DNA of 64,000 bases from Bradyrhizobium niftali (GCF_004571025.1 NZ_SPQT01000015.1:214671-278670), one strand, 5' to 3'; shown: positions 17,603 to 26,879, numbered from the stretch's first letter. Translations and numbers: made by a program. The notes: generated by a model not told the origin, from the sequence alone.

Positions 17603-18008
17603 CTGCGATCCCCCGTGAAGGACCGGCATCAGACCGAACGCGTTGATGTTTTTTGCGCTGGAGGTGGTCGAACGCTGTTTGCCGCCTCCGGCCAGACGCC
17701 AGTGGGACACCTCATGAACTGGTACGCGCTGCAATGCGCGCGCTCTTAGCCGACAGTGGGCCCGGGTAGTCCGAAAGTCAACGTGAACCTCGACGTCGCT
17801 GCCGGAGCGGGGGCCTACTCTCTTATGGCAGGAGGAACGGTTTGACGTTAGCTCCGGGTGTTGTACCCGCGACAGCGGACGTGCGTTTTCGAGTTCTTCT
17901 TATCCCATGGCACATTGTCATGCGGCCTATGCCAGGTAGATCGCTTCGAGCGGAATGGAAAAGAGGTACAACAAGCCCACGGGCTCTTCATCAAGTTCAG
18001 CTCGATCG

Positions 18009-18140
18009 ACACCCGCGAGAGATCGAATCCCACGACCCTCGCATCAAAGCTCATGCATATCCGACGAAACGTCTCGGCATTCAGCCGACGAATGAGATAA
18101 GCGCCGAGCGGTATGCCAACCACGACAAACGGAATAAGAG
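18009..18140 (-). pseudogene. C-terminal fragment of a TSUP (TauE/SafE) membrane exporter
   Basis: Only about 43 codons remain, reading LIPFVVVGIPLGAYLIRR and then AETFRRICMSFDARVVGFD. These match the last two membrane segments of sulfite/sulfonate exporter-like proteins. The upstream part is replaced by the plus-strand MAPEG remnant starting at 18157. It has no start and is not functional. Confidence 0.55.
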
Positions 18141-18156
18141 GTCGGCGCTTTCGGCG

Positions 18157-18555
18157 ATGAAGCTCAGCTTTCAGAACCCGCTTTTCAACGCCTATGCGGT
18201 CGCCGCCTCGACAATGACTCTCAAAGCCGTCATGATTTCATGGTTGACGGTTGCTCGGATGATGCAGGTAAAGGGCGGTGCCGGAGGACGTCAAAAGGAC
18301 GATCCTCAACCCCAATCCGAGCGCTGAACAACTGACACCCAACGAATACGTGGATCGCATCCGGTGAATTCAGGTGAACGATCTTGAAAATCTACCATTC
18401 TTCCTCGTTGCTGGATTTCTCTTGATCTTAACCGAGCCATCCATAGTGCTCGCCTAATGGCTGCTTTATGGTTACGTCGTTTCTCGGATGCTACATTTTG
18501 CGGCCTCAGAACTCACGATACACGCACGACTTTCTGTACCTAGGGCTCTTTGATT
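18157..18555 (+). pseudogene. Decayed MAPEG-family (microsomal GST-like) membrane protein gene
   Basis: The start MKLSFQNPLFNAYAVAAS, then LKAVMISWLTVARMMQVKGG, matches the first helix of bacterial MAPEG proteins. A frameshift follows near 18275. Continuation in another frame gives LNPNPSAEQLTPNEYVDRIR, a stop, IQVNDLENLPFFLVAGFLL, another stop, and WLLYGYVVSRMLHFAA. One frameshift and at least two in-frame stops make it non-functional. The family adds glutathione to lipophilic compounds or acts on eicosanoids in eukaryotes; the bacterial role is mostly unknown. Confidence 0.75.
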
Positions 18556-18691
18556 TTGATCTTTATGAGTTGCTGGACGCTTTTGTTTGCTTTGCATCAG
18601 TGACGTCGGAGAGCTGTTCAGCCAACGGAGATCATTCTCCAAAGTGCTGACTGGTTTTCATTGCACGAGAGCCAAATGGGAGAAGACTCAG

Positions 18692-18977
18692 ATGAAGGCA
18701 TACTTGATAGCAGCGGAGACGGTTCACGATGAGGCGATGTTAGCAGTTATAGAAAGCAGGTTGTTGATACAGTGGCTTCATTCGGAGGTCGTTTATCGCT
18801 CGCGGTGGTAAGCTGACAGTTCTTGAAGGTCAGTGGCAGCCTCCCCGGACCGTGATTGTCGAGTTTCCGACACGAGAGTCTGCCGAAGACTGGTACAAGT
18901 CGCCCGATTCCCAAAGAATAATAAACCTTAGGCTCGAGAGTACGCGCGGAGCTTTGGTCATTCTCGATGGAATGTGA
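18692..18977 (+). pseudogene. Decayed DUF1330 gene
   Basis: From ATG 18692 the start MKAYLIAAETVHDEAM is typical of DUF1330 ferredoxin-like-fold proteins. A frameshift near 18745 leads to YRKQVVDTVASFGGR. A missing T near 18790 shifts again to GGKLTVLEGQWQPPRTVIVE and then FPTRESAEDWYKSPD, ending in VILDGM and a TGA at 18975-18977. With both shifts repaired the protein would be about 95 residues, the normal length, so this is a recent loss. Confidence 0.8.
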
Positions 18978-19052
18978 CGAAACAGTCCGCCAGACATACA
19001 GTGCGCTTCTGGAGCCGAAAGCGTCACTCCCTGGTGATCGCCTTACTCGCCT

Positions 19053-20270
19053 TTAGACCGCGCCGTAGAAATGCCGATATTGCCAAGCGGCTTCCCTCTC
19101 CAGTTGAGATTCGGACCACGACTGGTCTTCGAAGCGCGTGACAGACATGGGCGATAGATCGATGGACGGTTTGCCGTCGACAATCCAGGTTGCAAGAGCC
19201 TCTCCGATTGCTGGCGAGATTGAAAGCCCGGCGACATTGCATCCGCTCGCAAAATGGAAGCCCGTCGTCCCGGGGGCTGGGCCGAGAATGTGATGGCCGT
19301 CAGCGGTCACCGTCGGAATGCCACCGCGAAATTCTCGCACCTTAGCGGTTTGCAGGATTGGTAGTTGATCCTTTACTTCAATGGCGGCTGAGCGAAGCAC
19401 CTCGATGTCGAGTGGCATGTCCTTGACATCGAAACTCGCCCCGAGCGATAGCATGTCAAAAAATCGCGGCGTTTCCTCGTAGACGCCCCAAAGAAAGCCG
19501 CCTTGGCAAGGGCGCGTATACACGGCGGCATCCATTATCCGAACCATCGGCAGGTCGGCACGCGCGCCATCCAAAGGCTCCGTGACGATCAATTGCTGCC
19601 GGGTTGGTACCAACGGCACGCGAACCCCACTTGCCTCCGCCACCTGTCGCGTCCATGCACCGGCTGCATCGACAACGACCGGCCCTTCAATTGTGCCTTT
19701 CGCAGTAGTTACGCCGATCACCTTGCCTGCGCTGATGTTCACGGTGAGTACGTCTGTCTTCGGCAGTAAGGTCGCACCCCGGGCCGCCGCTGCTCTGGCG
19801 AAGCCGATAGCCACCTGCGCCGGGTCGAAATACCTGTCGTCACCGATTCTAATAGCGGCTTTGACGCCGGTTGGCTTCATAAATGGATTGAGTCGATTCG
19901 CCTGCTCCGGAGATATTAGCTCGACATCAAGGCCCATACGGCGCCCGCGCTCAAAGTCGGTCTTGATAACCTCGGCGTCTTGCGGTCGACGCGCGATCTT
20001 CAGGCTGCCCGAATGCACCCAATCGAGAGGCTGCCCAGTTTCCTCCGTGAACGCTTCAATCTTGCGACATGCGTCCTTGATGAGGCTAATCATCAAGTCG
20101 CTCTTACGAACACAGCTCACCATGCCTGCAGCGCGGGGCGATGTTTGCGATCCGATATCATGCTTATCAAGGAGGGCGACGCTGATACCTTTGTGTATGC
20201 TCAAGTAATATGCTGTGGCAGCGCCGAGGCCGCCGGAACCAATCACAATAACGTCGGCTTTGCTAATCAT
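19053..20270 (-). CDS. FAD-dependent amine oxidase (DAO family, sarcosine oxidase beta-like)
   Basis: This is a flavoprotein of the D-amino-acid oxidase/sarcosine oxidase family, which oxidises a C-N bond of an amino acid or methylated amine. The Rossmann start is DVIVIGSGGLGAATAYYLS (GxGxxG), followed by LLDKHDIGSQTSPRAAGMVS. The C-terminal flavin motif is TADGHHILGPAPGTTGFHFA, then GCNVAGLSISPAIGEALA. GGGAGG about 9 bases upstream of ATG 20270 decides this start over one 24 bases earlier. The length of ~405 is normal. It has no operon partners here, so the substrate is unknown. Confidence 0.85.
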   Translation of the reverse strand: MISKADVIVIGSGGLGAATAYYLSIHKGISVALLDKHDIGSQTSPRAAGMVSCVRKSDLMISLIKDACRKIEAFTEETGQPLDWVHSGSLKIARRPQDAEVIKTDFERGRRMGLDVELISPEQANRLNPFMKPTGVKAAIRIGDDRYFDPAQVAIGFARAAAARGATLLPKTDVLTVNISAGKVIGVTTAKGTIEGPVVVDAAGAWTRQVAEASGVRVPLVPTRQQLIVTEPLDGARADLPMVRIMDAAVYTRPCQGGFLWGVYEETPRFFDMLSLGASFDVKDMPLDIEVLRSAAIEVKDQLPILQTAKVREFRGGIPTVTADGHHILGPAPGTTGFHFASGCNVAGLSISPAIGEALATWIVDGKPSIDLSPMSVTRFEDQSWSESQLEREAAWQYRHFYGAV

Positions 20271-20373
20271 GACGCAATGCCTCCCGAAATCCATCGGCAG
20301 CGAAGCCTACCACGTGTTGGAGGTAGGTGACTATTCCCCTCCTCGGGACGACGGCCGCAGCGAGGCCGCTTGT

Positions 20374-20600
20374 GGCCGATTTTGTTGCAAAAGTCGAAAG
20401 TTGCAGAGCTCAAGATTCTTCGCGAAATCACCAAGCAGCGAGCGATCGCTGATTCGTATGACCTCAATCGCGTTACCGAAGTCGCCTGTGAATTTTGCGT
20501 GAGGCCGTGAGGTCCCTCGCATCTTGTACGCGAAAGTCGCGCCCACGGCCCGCAGAATTTTGGTCATCGGCGAATATCGACTTTTGCAACAATATCGGCC
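20374..20600. repeat. MITE-like element, copy 2 (227 bp)
   Basis: This is bounded by GGCCGATTTTGTTGCAAAAG and, inward from the right, GGCCGATATTGTTGCAAAAG, followed on both sides by TCG. It has no gene. The internal sequence is nearly identical to copy 3 at 55347-55573, with about ten differences over 227 bases by eye. The small ORFs inside it read through both repeats and should not be annotated as genes. The rest of 20271-20822 shows nothing else. Confidence 0.9.
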
Positions 20601-20822
20601 CAAAGGCGAGAAGGCTCGGGCAGTCACAGAAGTCCGCTGTGTTAGGTAGACCGGACATGGGCGGCACGGTCGCCGATCGACGCGATTGACCCCAAGCCGA
20701 AGTCGAGCCTGCTCGCTTACATCATGGGGTTCCTCGGCTGCGTCCGCCGCGAATAACCCACTCCGACTCTTCGAGACCGGGACGTCACACGTCACTGCGC
20801 GTCTTCTGGGTCAAGCGGGCAG

Positions 20823-21494
20823 TTACTCGATCAGCAACATGCCACGCTTCTTATCCCCATCCCGTGTATTCATTGCATCGAACAAGCGCGTGCGCTCCAC
20901 AAGCCATGGACGGTAATCGCGATTGACGTCCAGGACGAAAACCAGATCCCCGTTTTCGAGATATCCGCCTATTGGAGAGTGATGGCCACCCCCCGCTCCA
21001 AAGATCATCTTCCGATCGAAATTAATGATGTAACGGTGCGCTGGATCATTGGAGCGCTTCAGATGTTCTCGGAAGTCTTCTGCGCTCATGTCCCGAAGTA
21101 CGGTCACGTTGCGACGTGTCTTAGCGCGCGCGAGACCAGCAAGCTCATCTAACGTCAGGCCCATTATGCAGAAGCCAGTCCAGCAAAGGCCCGTTCCGGC
21201 CAAAACCGACCTCTCGCTTATGACATCCTCGCCGAACGACCGAAACACGTTGGCTAGACTGGACGGGCCGCACAGAGAAACGTTGGACTGCCAAGAAACT
21301 TCATGCCCAAATGATGCGGCAGCGGGCAACTTCCACGCGCGTTCGACAGCATCATCTGCGTGGATCACCGATAACTCAATTGTCTCTGGGCTGACCTTTG
21401 TCCGGCTTACGACAACTTCCAGACCGCCCAGGGCGAGGACGATCACCATTGCGGCGGCGAAGGCGGCCGTCCAAACCTTGGTTTTCAACCTCAT
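20823..21494 (-). CDS. Phytochelatin synthase-like cysteine peptidase
   Basis: This is a papain-fold protein of the phytochelatin synthase family, which in bacteria usually hydrolyses glutathione or makes short gamma-Glu-Cys peptides. The triad is in place: C75 in NVSLCGPSS, H171 in GGGHHSPIGGY and D189 in FVLDVNRDYRPW. The N-terminal hydrophobic segment (TAAFAAAMVIVLALGGLEVV) indicates a membrane anchor or uncleaved signal, so the enzyme domain should be periplasmic. The 223-residue length fits the short prokaryotic form that lacks the metal-sensing C-terminal domain. An AGGAG lies upstream. No metal-resistance genes are adjacent. Confidence 0.83.
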   Translation of the reverse strand: MRLKTKVWTAAFAAAMVIVLALGGLEVVVSRTKVSPETIELSVIHADDAVERAWKLPAAASFGHEVSWQSNVSLCGPSSLANVFRSFGEDVISERSVLAGTGLCWTGFCIMGLTLDELAGLARAKTRRNVTVLRDMSAEDFREHLKRSNDPAHRYIINFDRKMIFGAGGGHHSPIGGYLENGDLVFVLDVNRDYRPWLVERTRLFDAMNTRDGDKKRGMLLIE

Positions 21495-21871
21495 TGCGGC
21501 GCGAGCTCCTGATACCGGATAATTTCTGGCCTTAACCGATCGGCCTCAATTCTGGTACGACCTCGGCACGTCCCGAAAAGCAGTTCAACTCTAGGATACA
21601 TCAGACTGTGGAAGGGTATGGTCGCTAATGGCCCTTCACGACGGTTTGCGCGACGCCTGAATATTTCCGAAGTTGAGGTAGTCCGCACTTCGGCTGCTAA
21701 CGGCGCTAAAACCGGACGCCACGCGGACAGCCCAATTCGGTCGAGATTGACCCCTAGCCGCGTCGAGCCGCCCTGAGGGGATCTTGGTGGTTGGGCGGGG
21801 GCAGGCAGTGTGGCATAATCCACGACGTGGACCCATTAAGTCCATTGCTTCTTTGTCAAAGGAGAATTGTC
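21495..21871. other. Intergenic region between divergent genes
   Basis: No gene is seen. It separates the minus-strand phytochelatin synthase-like gene from the plus-strand GYD gene and should hold both promoters. The AAAGGAGAATTGTC before 21872 is a strong ribosome-binding site for the GYD gene. A stretch around 21655-21760 resembles decayed dispersed repeat. Confidence 0.4.
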
Positions 21872-22165
21872 ATGTCCACGTACATGCTTCTCTGCAATTT
21901 CACCGAGCAAGGTGTTCGGACCATCAAGGAAATGCCGCAGCGTCGAGCGGCCGCCAGGGAGTTGGGCAAAAAGTTTGGCGTTGACATCAAGGCCGGCTAT
22001 CTCGCCATGGGAACATATGACCTCATTATCCACACCGAGGCCACCGACGACGAGGCTATGGCCAAGTTTCTCTTATCGCTGGCCGCCATCGGGAACGTAC
22101 GGACGACTTCGGTCAAGGTGTTCCCGGAAGCGGACGTTGACAAGATCATCGCGGGACTTGCGTAG
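21872..22165 (+). CDS. GYD-domain protein
   Basis: This is a 97-residue protein of the GYD family, a ferredoxin-like-fold group of unknown function named after a conserved Gly-Tyr-Asp motif (here MGTYDLII). It begins MSTYMLLCNFTEQGVRTIKE. Other conserved positions are GVDIKAGYLAMGTYD and VRTTSVKVFPEAD. AAAGGAG upstream of ATG 21872 decides the start. Likely cytoplasmic; no partners are adjacent. 22166-22358 downstream contains only decayed repeat sequence. Confidence 0.8.
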   Translation: MSTYMLLCNFTEQGVRTIKEMPQRRAAARELGKKFGVDIKAGYLAMGTYDLIIHTEATDDEAMAKFLLSLAAIGNVRTTSVKVFPEADVDKIIAGLA

Positions 22166-22358
22166 GCTAAAGCAAATCAAAACAAAGGTCAGTTGTTGGC
22201 ACGTAGCGTCGGCCAGCGCAGTGACATGTCTGAAGTTGACGGTAGACCGGAAGTGACAAGCCGACCATCAAAACAACGCGAATGCCCCTGAGCGGACATT
22301 GGCGATCTGCGCTACGCCTCTCCCAAGGCTCGCGTTCAACAAAGTCCGACCGACGTAA

Positions 22359-23273
22359 TCAAGGTTGCGGACCCGATAGACCCGGCTCGCGCTCGGCCCG
22401 GAAAACATTACTATAAAGATTTGCTATCCATTGCCGACCGCTCGAGGTGATATTGAGATAGCGTATCGCGGTCTGAATTTGTGGAGCAACGTTATTCCAA
22501 TAAAATTGCGGGTACTTGTAGACGACGTCGGCAGGCGTTTCATAGCCGAGCTTTTTGTTTAAACCGATTTCCTCAAACTCGTAGAACAGGGCATTTGACT
22601 TTCTCAGGTAGTTGGGATCGCCAAGCTGACCGATAAGATCGGCAGCGCGCAGCAACATACCCTCCTCTTCCATCAGACTGTCGTTTGAGGATTCCGAATA
22701 GGGAAAGCGCGTAAATTCTATGGCTCGGGCAATTCGGCTTGCGTCGATCTCTTCGACGTCGTCGAGGCGTTCCAGGACAAACAATTTTGAGCGGTCCACA
22801 TGATAGGGTGCGAGCGCGGCGTCAGACGCCCCCCGTGGCAGACGAACCATGCGACCAGTTAAATCGGCGACATAGGAATCGTCGTTATCTCCTTGAACCA
22901 CTCCGCGCACGTACCCGATGTCATGGGTGAGGCACGCCAGAGTAAAATTCGCATAGTCGACGACTGTCGTTGGCCGCAACAGCATTCGTCCCATCAGGAT
23001 ATCGTGCCCGGCAAGCGTAACGAGCATTGAGTGCTCTATGTTGTGATATAGGGCGTCGCTGTTACCAATGCACTCCAATGTGAGCCTGGCCGCGAAGGGA
23101 AGAACTTCAGCCAGTCGGGCATGCGAAGAACCAAACCGATCTCGTGTATCTGAAGTCAAAAACGATGCTAAAGTCTGCGCTACCAGTTCTGGAATTGTGA
23201 TCATCTGAACACCCATCTCAGTGCGCGCCGCGGGCTTTGACATAGCTCCTTCGTTGGGCATCAAATAGCACAT
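22359..23273 (-). CDS. HD-domain metal-dependent phosphohydrolase
   Basis: This is a cytoplasmic protein of about 300 residues with an HD-type phosphohydrolase core: YHNIEHSMLVTLAGHD, then CLTHDIGYVRGV (the HD pair), then a later Asp in RAADLIGQLGDPNYL. The spacing resembles cyclic-nucleotide phosphodiesterase-like HD domains more than (p)ppGpp hydrolases, but the substrate is unknown. The start is uncertain: ATG codons lie at 23273, 23258, 23243 and 23204, and an AAGGAG is found just before 23243, though very close. There is no operon. Confidence 0.75.
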   Translation of the reverse strand: MCYLMPNEGAMSKPAARTEMGVQMITIPELVAQTLASFLTSDTRDRFGSSHARLAEVLPFAARLTLECIGNSDALYHNIEHSMLVTLAGHDILMGRMLLRPTTVVDYANFTLACLTHDIGYVRGVVQGDNDDSYVADLTGRMVRLPRGASDAALAPYHVDRSKLFVLERLDDVEEIDASRIARAIEFTRFPYSESSNDSLMEEEGMLLRAADLIGQLGDPNYLRKSNALFYEFEEIGLNKKLGYETPADVVYKYPQFYWNNVAPQIQTAIRYLNITSSGRQWIANLYSNVFRAEREPGLSGPQP

Positions 23274-23390
23274 CGCTCCACGCTGCGTCGGTAAATGTCA
23301 CGTCCGTGCGGAACCTGACCTCACCGGTCGGCCGGCGAGACACGTTTGGGGCGGCATCGAACTGACTCTTGGCTAAAAAGAGCACTTCCG

Positions 23391-23492
23391 AAAATGGCCC
23401 ATCAGCGAAGTGGCGGCACGCCTCCTTGAGGTCCGTTCAACAGAGCATAGCGGCCTGAATTTGCTCAGGTTGAGTTTTTCGCATTTTGATCC
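23391..23492 (+). repeat. Dispersed intergenic repeat family A, copy 1
   Basis: This ~100-bp repeat runs from AAATGGCCCATCAGCGAAGT to CGCATTTTGATCC. It matches copies at 24289-24390, 26880-26979 and, inverted, 53371-53470. Shared landmarks are the GGCCC-GCGAAGT start, a GTCCGCT/AGCGGAC-like centre, TTTGCTCA, and a final TTGACC. The surrounding 23274-23602 has no gene. Confidence 0.75.
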
Positions 23493-23602
23493 AGATGTAT
23501 GGTCCGGCGGCAACGGCGTGAGTATCAGCTGCTGACCCACCTACGAACGGAATATCGAGGCGTCACGCTGCCTTGCATTTGTAGTTCCAGCGCGTTCAGC
23601 GG

Positions 23603-24058
23603 CTAAGGCATGCGGCTGGCATGATGGTGCACCAGCAACCACTTGCCACCGCGCTTCTCAAATATGTTCGTCGCAAGCGCCGAAATGTCCAGGACGTCAC
23701 CGTTCGCACGATGTGCGTACACTTTTTCAACACCTACGACCCAAGCGACGTTGTCTTTGACCGTTACCTGCGGATTGTCCATCACAACAGCGAAGTCTTT
23801 GTATCGAACCGGATGGTCCGCATAACTTTTTTGGACGCCCTCCCAACCCAGTATCGGTGCTTTGCTTGCGGGGTGTATGACCGAAACAGATCCGTCCTGG
23901 ACCCAAGTCGCCTCAATAGCCTTGACGTCGAGCTTGGTAAAGGCCTGTTCGACCTGCGTGTTCGCTGCAAGCACGTCAGCCTTATCATCTGCGCGTGCTG
24001 AGACGGCCCCAAATGCCATCAGGAGCAAGGGTATGAGGACGCGACTGAATGGTTTCAT
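23603..24058 (-). CDS. Secreted SnoaL/DUF4440-like protein
   Basis: This is a ~151-residue exported protein with an NTF2-like (DUF4440/SnoaL) fold. The ATG at 24058 gives a good signal peptide (SRVLIPLLLMAFGAVSARA). The domain follows: ADDKADVLAANTQVEQAF, then WVQDGSVSVIHPASKAP, then the C-terminal KRGGKWLLVHHHASRMP strand typical of the family. An in-frame ATG at 24190 would add a second hydrophobic, signal-like segment (HLLGSAAAGGLVAATG), which looks like a remnant of another exported protein. Role unknown. Confidence 0.75.
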   Translation of the reverse strand: MKPFSRVLIPLLLMAFGAVSARADDKADVLAANTQVEQAFTKLDVKAIEATWVQDGSVSVIHPASKAPILGWEGVQKSYADHPVRYKDFAVVMDNPQVTVKDNVAWVVGVEKVYAHRANGDVLDISALATNIFEKRGGKWLLVHHHASRMP

Positions 24059-24288
24059 ATAAGCCCTGCTGAGAAAGACGAATGTGTTTTGCGCTGATCG
24101 GGCGCGAGCGGAGCCGATTCCCGTTGCCGCGACGAGGCCCCCGGCTGCGGCACTCCCGAGCAGATGGCGAGAAATTTTGAGTTCAGTCATGATGAGTACC
24201 CCCCTTTTTCCTCAGCCCTGGCGGTAAAGGCTACCGCTGTGCCAACCAGTTGAAAAGGGCGTTTGTCGTGGCGCGCTTTGGAGTCAGG

Positions 24289-24390
24289 AAATGGCCCGTT
24301 TGCGAAGTTGCGGCGCGGCCCACGTGGGTCCGCTTAGCAGGGTGAAGCGGACTAGATTTGCTCACAGTGAGTTCTTCGCATGTTGACCCA
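24289..24390 (+). repeat. Dispersed intergenic repeat family A, copy 2
   Basis: It begins AAATGGCCCGTTTGCGAAGT and ends CGCATGTTGACCC. It shares GCGGACTAGATTTGCTCAC with copy 3. It lies between the DUF4440 gene and the decayed ThuA gene. The tract 24391-24584 to its right shows no gene. Confidence 0.75.
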
Positions 24391-24584
24391 AACCCGAAGT
24401 GATAACCGCATTGAGCGGGCAGTGGCCTATGTTCTTGCCTTTCAGTTCTTTGCAGCGTCGGATACTTCCGAGAATCCGACATGCCGGGCGACAGCCAGTC
24501 TCGATCAAGGCGAGCGGCATTGTCGATAGCCGCCACAATACTTGCCTGTAGGAAGGGCACAAGCGGCATAGCAATCCGGTTGCA

Positions 24585-25330
24585 CTAGGCCGACCTTCTC
24601 GTAGACCAGAGGATAGCGTTAGTGAGGATTTTCTGGCAGCGCGGGTCCTGCCAGACCGACGCCTCGTGGCCAAGCGCCGAATAGAATACTCGCCCCTCGC
24701 CGTAAAATCGTTTCCAGGCGAGCGGCCAACCATAGAAGCGTTGATGCACACCGGCCTTATTGAGGTCCACCGAACTTTGGTCGAGGCGCAAGAGCACGCG
24801 TGATCCGCGATAGTCGAAGTCGCTGATCTGGTAGATTTCATCGTTCAACTGCCGAATTCCTCAGAAACGCCACCAGTGGATCTGCAACATCAGCCACCTC
24901 GATGGTCACACCCTGATGCCAGGGATGACCGTTGAAGTAGCCGCCGATCAGATCGAGATAGTCTGGCCAAGTGTAGAATGTGTCCGTGGCCGAGTGAACG
25001 CCGAGAAAGCCACGGCCCGAGCGCACAAAGTTGAGGAGTGCTATCTTTTGGGCGCCGCTCATCGGAATTTCACCGCTTGTGTAGAACATCACAGCGGCGT
25101 ACCGCTCGAGGTTTCCGGTCGAAAATTCAGACAGGTCTTCCGTTGTGATGACTTCAAAGGTACCGGAATTCCTTCCAAGCTGCGTCAGGATTGCTTCGGA
25201 AAGTGGTATGACGTCGTGCCGATAGCCGGCCGAGTAGGTGAAATAGAGGACACGTTCTGGCGGGCGCTCTTCACGCGCGCCGAGCGGTCGGATTGCCGCC
25301 GCGCTGCTGACGAGTGCGATGAAGAGGGCG
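24585..25330 (-). pseudogene. Broken ThuA-domain protein gene
   Basis: This is a ThuA-like (class I glutamine-amidotransferase-like fold) secreted protein gene, disrupted twice. The 5' part, open from about 25330, includes a signal-like LFIALVSSAAA, then RVLYFTYSAGYRHDVIPLS and RGFLGVHSATDTFYTWPDYL. Near 24845 one extra base shifts the frame; the 3' part continues NDEIYQISDF and FYGEGRVFYSALGHEASVW. No start codon remains: at about 25330 the sequence changes to an IS110 relic. ThuA-type proteins are linked to sugar metabolism, but exported forms are uncharacterised. Confidence 0.8.
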
Positions 25331-25865
25331 GGCCCGCTTGTTCGGCATCAGCAAACGCGGCGATCGATACCTGCGGACGCTGATGATTCACGGAGCTCGC
25401 GCCGCTTTAAGCCGGGCTACTGGCAAGCAGGATCCGCGAAGCCTCTGGCTCGGCAAGATGCGGCAACGGCGCCATCCCAATGTCGTGGCCGTGGCTCTTG
25501 CCAACAAGAATGCGCGGATCGTGTGGGCTATGCTCACAGGCGACGCGGCTTATGAGCCGGCGCTGTCGGTGAAGGCGGCCTGAAGCGAAGCGGCAATCAA
25601 GGAAAGGAGGTCTCACCCGGCAATTGCAACAAATGGCAGGAGATGGCGAAACGGTCACCCCCGTCGCTTCCCGAACCTGATGTGTGGACCGGCACGGCTT
25701 GCGCCGATGTCTCGGGGCCGTTGAGGTGGAAGCGGGCGAAAACCATCGAGGCTCGCGGCGGAGACGTTGTCCAGCCGCATCAAGAAGCCGGATATACGTC
25801 AGCAGTTGTGACCGTCGATCCTGATCAAGCCGGTCGTTGCAATCGGGCGGGGTCCATATACGTCC
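25330..25865 (+). mobile_element. IS110-family relic
   Basis: Bases 25338-25583 encode the last ~80 residues of an IS110/IS116 transposase: FGISKRGDRYLRTLMIHGAR, then RRHPNVVAVALANKNARIVW. The N-terminal DEDD catalytic part is gone. The following ~280 bases have no gene and probably derive from the element's 3' flank. The copy differs from the complete IS110 at 40198-41274, so it comes from another lineage. Its left edge cuts the ThuA gene. Confidence 0.75.
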
Positions 25866-25868
25866 ACA

Positions 25869-25968
25869 CATGGCCCTTAACCGAAGGTCGATTGAGCGTG
25901 TGTCATGTCGGCTGTCAGGGGCAAACCGGACGCGGATCCAACTTGGCGTCCACCGCTGCTTTTGACCC
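25869..25968 (-). repeat. Dispersed intergenic repeat family B, copy 1
   Basis: This 100-bp unit matches, inverted, the unit at 36769-36866 with only a few differences: landmarks are CATGGCCCTTAACCGAAGGT at one end and GCTGCTTTTGACCC at the other. A more diverged copy is at 41706-41805. Short ORFs across these units are not real genes. Confidence 0.8.
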
Positions 25969-25978
25969 GAAGCCGTCA

Positions 25979-26809
25979 TTACGTTATGGCCGGGCGTCTG
26001 CCCCAGGCCTGCACAAAAAGCTGATCGATCAGGAGCGTGTCGGGGTCGGCTAGATGCGCGGCCAAGGCGTTTCTGTGAGCGTCAAACTCGGCCTCAGTCA
26101 GTCGGCCGTTGGCCAGGATCTTGTCTTTCGTCACGTCCAAGATGCCCAGGCGATGGATGCGACGCGGATCCCCGATCTCAACAGCCCTGACATGCACCTT
26201 GGTGCGAATGCCCGTTACGCCGGCCGTACGCAGGAGCCAGGGCAGGGTCCGACCGCTGGTGCCGTCTCCGTTCGTCGACCGAACGGCTTCGCGGTACGCA
26301 TCATTCAGCACCTGCCACGAGCGATGCTCGGGATGGCAGGCAAACGAGGCTCGATCCCAACTTTCGGTGGCAATGATGCCGCCAGGACGCGCCAACGCGA
26401 CCATTGAAGCCACGATCGCATGCTGATTTGCGACCGGCACATTGATGAGCACGAGACGCTCATGAACGAGATCGAAAGTGCCCTTTTCCAGCTCCGTGCT
26501 AAGCGTGTCTCCTTCGACAAGAGAGACATTCTGCAGGCCGCGCTTGGCGATCTCCGCGCGGGCCATGGCGGCGAAGCGGGGCTCGCGCTCCACTCCTATG
26601 ACGGTGCCGGTTAGCCCAACACGTTCTGACAACAGATCGAGAACGCCGATTGGCCCGCAGCCGATGTCGGCGACGCGCCAGCCCTTCTCGATGCCGACGT
26701 GATCGAGCAGCCACGTCGATTCAGGCTTCAGATCCTCAGCTTGCCCCAGCAGGCGTTCCAGCTCGTTCTGATTGCCTCCAAAGACGTAAGTAGCTGACTG
26801 GCAGTTCAT
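25979..26809 (-). CDS. Class I SAM-dependent methyltransferase
   Basis: This is a cytoplasmic methyltransferase of ~276 residues. SAM-binding motif I is VADIGCGPIGVLDLL, the acidic motif II is GVEREPRF, and the post-motif region VEGDTLSTELEKGTFDLVHE leads to the LARPGGIIATESWD strand. GGAGG before ATG 26809 decides this start over one 24 bases upstream. The Leu/Glu-rich N-terminus (NQNELERLLGQAEDL) resembles small-molecule methyltransferases. No pathway neighbours are present, so the substrate is unknown. Confidence 0.83.
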   Translation of the reverse strand: MNCQSATYVFGGNQNELERLLGQAEDLKPESTWLLDHVGIEKGWRVADIGCGPIGVLDLLSERVGLTGTVIGVEREPRFAAMARAEIAKRGLQNVSLVEGDTLSTELEKGTFDLVHERLVLINVPVANQHAIVASMVALARPGGIIATESWDRASFACHPEHRSWQVLNDAYREAVRSTNGDGTSGRTLPWLLRTAGVTGIRTKVHVRAVEIGDPRRIHRLGILDVTKDKILANGRLTEAEFDAHRNALAAHLADPDTLLIDQLFVQAWGRRPAIT

Positions 26810-26879
26810 GGGTCGCCACCTCCAACGTGCCACGTCCCGAAAGCCGAAGCTTACTGGCGTTTCGGCTCAATGTCACCTG

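Noticed and set aside
20331..20795. Apparent proteins encoded across MITE copies 2 and 3
   Set aside because: The frames run through both terminal repeats and match only the other copy of the element, not an independent protein.
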